From contig CM059974.1 of NCBI GenBank assembly GCA_030490835.1, forward strand, positions 3,913,501-3,977,500: a DNA stretch of 64,000 nt, given 5' to 3'. The translations under genes and the position numbers were made by a program. The notes beneath the pieces are model-generated. The model was not told the origin of the DNA. It did not search any database and saw nothing but the letters and a program-made list of their open reading frames with translations. The DNA is from Annona cherimola. Lineage: Eukaryota; Streptophyta; Magnoliopsida; Magnoliales; Annonaceae. Below, one piece after another: positions 61,840 to 64,000 of this stretch. How positions within the stretch are numbered: the stretch's first letter is position 1; every line of letters starts with the position of its first letter.

Positions 61840-61990
61840 CCAAGGTGGGTTCGAACCCATGACGTCTCCCTTGAGCACCAGCACGTTACCGGCTTACCGC
61901 GACGCCAGAACCGTCGTGGCGCCCACCTTTTTGATTGATGGCTTGAATAGGTTGCACGTCCTTCTTGATGGTGCTTGTGTGGGCGAGACA
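61840..61990 (-). mobile_element. SINE-like sequence with pol III boxes
   Basis: On the minus strand TGGCGTCGCGG (61907-61897) fits an A box and GGTTCGAACCC (about 61858-61847) fits a B box. Spacing of about 40 bp is plausible for a tRNA-derived SINE. A cloverleaf with paired acceptor stem was not found. Ends and A-tail were not located. Confidence 0.4.
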
Positions 61991-62498
61991 CACAGTGCGA
62001 GTGTGGTACAGTAGCAGTAGTCAGGAGCAGCAGACATAGCAGATAAGAGAGAGATTTCCTGCCCATTATCTTATCCACAAGTTACTCTTGAGATTGTCTG
62101 TACTCCGCTTTCAATACTTCCATTCCGTGGCTGAAATTTAAAGCCCGCCTACATGTTTGGACAATATGGACCTCAAAAAATCCAGGAATGACTGCTGATT
62201 CTACTCTCTCCCCCCCAAAAAAGTCTTGGGTTTTTCCATTAATCTTCGTTGTTCTAAGCACTAAATGGATCTGGTGACTACTGTCCAACCTTCGTCAGGG
62301 ATGATCTTCCCCCATTATTTATTTTATGAAGATTGTGGAGTTGCATGATGTTTGGTGACTTTCTGTTTGCAGCACTTTTGATGTTGATTTCATAATGTAA
62401 TCATCATGACCAAGATGAGTTTTCATGTGTTTGATCACAGCATGGATGGGGATGATTATTGGGGTCATGGTGCAAGGACAATGTGAATAGATTGTAAA

Positions 62499-64000
62499 AT
62501 GATTAGAGCTTCGGTGCTTCAGCATACTGAGCTTTTCGTAGAGAAGGAGAAGTCCAAGCAGATACCGCAACTGAAACAAAAGGAGCAGGAACGCTTCTTT
62601 CCAGTGCAGCAATGCAAGAACATGGATGAATTCAAGCAGTTCCATGCTCAGACCCTCAAGCTTGGGCTCACCCAGGATGCCTTCATCATCCGAAGTTTTA
62701 TCAGTGCTTGTGCGCTCTCTGCATGGGGCAGCATGGATTATGCCCGCCGAATTTTCAACCAGATCGATGACCCCGAGATTTTTTATTTCAACACTATGAT
62801 TAGAGGATACATCAATGACAACAACCCAATTGAGGCGATCCTCTTGTACAAGGAGATGCAGGAGAAGGAAGTGCAACCGGATGAATTCACCTACCCACCT
62901 CTTCTAAAGGGCTGTGCTCTTTTGTCTGCTCTTCAGGAAGGAAAGCAGATTCATGGACATGTTCTCAAGTTTGGGTTCCAATCTGACATCTTTGCGCAGA
63001 ACAGCTTGATTAACATATATGGAAAATGCGCCGACATCGAGCTGTCACAGCGTGTGTTTGATCAGATGGAGTCCAAGAGCGTTGCTTCATGGAGTGCCCT
63101 GCTTGCAGCCTATAACAGAATGGACATGTGGAATGACTGTTTGAGACTGTTCGAGAATATGATTAGTGAAGGTCGGAGGCCAGATGAGAGCACATTGGTC
63201 AGTGTGCTCTGTTCTTGTGCTCATTTGGGTGTCTTTGATTTGGGGAGATCCATTCATGGATGCCTGATGAGGACATTTTTGGGTCACAACATCACAGTAG
63301 AAACCGCGCTGATTGACTTGTATGCCAAATGTGGGAGCCTGGAGAAAGCTCTCTGCATCTTCAATATCATGCCCAGCAAGAACATAATGACTTACGGTGC
63401 GATGATATCTGGTCTCGCGCTGCACGGAGAGGGCAAAACGGCCCTAAGCCTCTTCTTAGACATGATGGTGAAAGGAATTAGACCTAATGATGTTGTGTAT
63501 GTAGGTGTCTTGAGTGCTTGCAGCCATGCTGGCCTGATCGAAGAAGGTCTTCAATGCTTCGACAGGATGAGGTTCAAGCATCGAATTGCGCCCACAATTC
63601 AGCACTATGGATGTATGGTTGACCTGTTGGCCCGTGTCGGGAAGCTCGATGAAGCTTATGATCTCATCAGGAGCATGCCCATGGCAGCCAATGATGTAGT
63701 TTGGCGCTGTCTGCTTAGTGCTTGTAGGGTTCACAACAACATGGAACTGGCAGAATTGGCTAGCAGACATCTGTTTGAGTTGGAGACGCCTAATGTTGGT
63801 GATTACACCCTCCTAGCGAATATATATGCTCAGAATCAAAGATGGGATGCTGTTGCAAGAGTGAGGGTGGATATGGTCTCTAAAGGCATAGCACAAACAC
63901 CTGGTTTCAGCATGGTGGAGGTGAAGGGGAAGATGCAAAAGTTTGTTTCACAAGACATGTCACACCCCAGAAGCCATGAAGTGTATGAAATGATGCATCA
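62499..64000 (+). CDS. Pentatricopeptide repeat protein, At1g31920-like (5' part)
   Basis: Uninterrupted ORF of 500 codons from ATG 62499 to the window edge. It starts MIRASVLQHTELFVEKEKSK and shows the PLS-class PPR pattern: CKNMDEFKQFHAQTLKLGL, FNTMIRGYINDNNPIEAIL, YPPLLKGCALLSALQEGKQ, SVASWSALLAAYNRM, YVGVLSACSHAGLIEEGLQC, PTIQHYGCMVDLLARVGKLD, then the E-domain start NVGDYTLLANIYAQNQRW and MVEVKGKMQKFVSQD. This matches Arabidopsis At1g31920 throughout, from memory. The remaining part should hold the end of the E/E+ region and the DYW domain, usual for organellar C-to-U RNA editing factors. Single-exon structure is typical of this class. Minus-strand open frames here are shadows. Confidence 0.94.
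   Translation, partial: MIRASVLQHTELFVEKEKSKQIPQLKQKEQERFFPVQQCKNMDEFKQFHAQTLKLGLTQDAFIIRSFISACALSAWGSMDYARRIFNQIDDPEIFYFNTMIRGYINDNNPIEAILLYKEMQEKEVQPDEFTYPPLLKGCALLSALQEGKQIHGHVLKFGFQSDIFAQNSLINIYGKCADIELSQRVFDQMESKSVASWSALLAAYNRMDMWNDCLRLFENMISEGRRPDESTLVSVLCSCAHLGVFDLGRSIHGCLMRTFLGHNITVETALIDLYAKCGSLEKALCIFNIMPSKNIMTYGAMISGLALHGEGKTALSLFLDMMVKGIRPNDVVYVGVLSACSHAGLIEEGLQCFDRMRFKHRIAPTIQHYGCMVDLLARVGKLDEAYDLIRSMPMAANDVVWRCLLSACRVHNNMELAELASRHLFELETPNVGDYTLLANIYAQNQRWDAVARVRVDMVSKGIAQTPGFSMVEVKGKMQKFVSQDMSHPRSHEVYEMMH

Noticed and set aside
62319..62876. 185-codon minus-strand ORF, with others at 63087-63425 and 63456-63770
   Set aside because: Antisense to the intact At1g31920-like PPR reading frame.
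728..64000. Autonomous transposase or retrotransposon polyprotein
   Set aside because: No reverse transcriptase, integrase or intact transposase was recognised anywhere; the only transposase-like sequence is the FAR1-related pseudogene.

Overview
The window is nuclear DNA of a flowering plant. Genes have many short GT-AG introns and plant-specific families are present (P-class and PLS-class PPR proteins, FAR1-related proteins, SUV2/ATRIP, plant ATAD3). The AT-rich spacers are full of miniature transposons and TA, CT and poly(A/T) runs. The short-chain dehydrogenase exon is strikingly GC-rich, which would suit a monocot or a magnoliid, but the lineage cannot be fixed from this window alone. 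All family names come from recognising conserved protein sequence by eye. No database search was run.

Layout. 1-3321 (+): last six exons of a SUV2/ATRIP-like DNA-damage checkpoint gene, continuing in from the left. 4154-5871: a 1.7-kb hAT-type element with target duplications. 7553-14100 (-): a complete 8-exon PPR gene, EMB976/At5g27270-like, with one GC-AG intron. 14.3-22.7 kb: AT-rich spacer with a tandem duplication, a SINE-like unit and MITEs. 23231-26619 (+): a 3-exon gene for a conserved plant protein of unknown function. 28107-30759 and 30805-32721: two Mutator-like elements only 45 bp apart, each carrying a host-gene fragment (asparagine synthetase; PWWP-domain protein), i.e. Pack-MULEs. 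33420-33659 (-): possible small secreted peptide. 34510-39446 (-): complete 8-exon mitochondrial ATAD3-type AAA+ ATPase gene. 39745-40088: a possible retroposed sequence with a 15-bp target duplication. 40416-43674: a FAR1-related pseudogene split by a 2.0-kb transposon that itself carries a nested MITE. 44283-44636: a ubiquitin-protease gene fragment. 45.6-47.8 kb: two unrelated tandem-repeat blocks. 48148-55718 (+): complete 6-exon RPN9 gene (26S proteasome lid). 58266-59335 (-): 2-exon SDR dehydrogenase gene. 62499-64000 (+): a PLS-class PPR gene (At1g31920-like), running off the right edge.

Exon phases were checked by hand for every complete gene. Each sums to an intact reading frame: EMB976-like 1063 aa, unknown protein 156 aa, ATAD3-like 637 aa, RPN9 386 aa, SDR 277 aa. 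The intact genes are mostly single-copy housekeeping functions (DNA damage, organelle RNA processing, mitochondrial nucleoid, proteasome) and show no functional cluster. The distinctive content is mobile: several transposons with readable target duplications, at least two carrying pieces of host genes, and one inserted in a FAR1-like gene that is itself of transposase descent.
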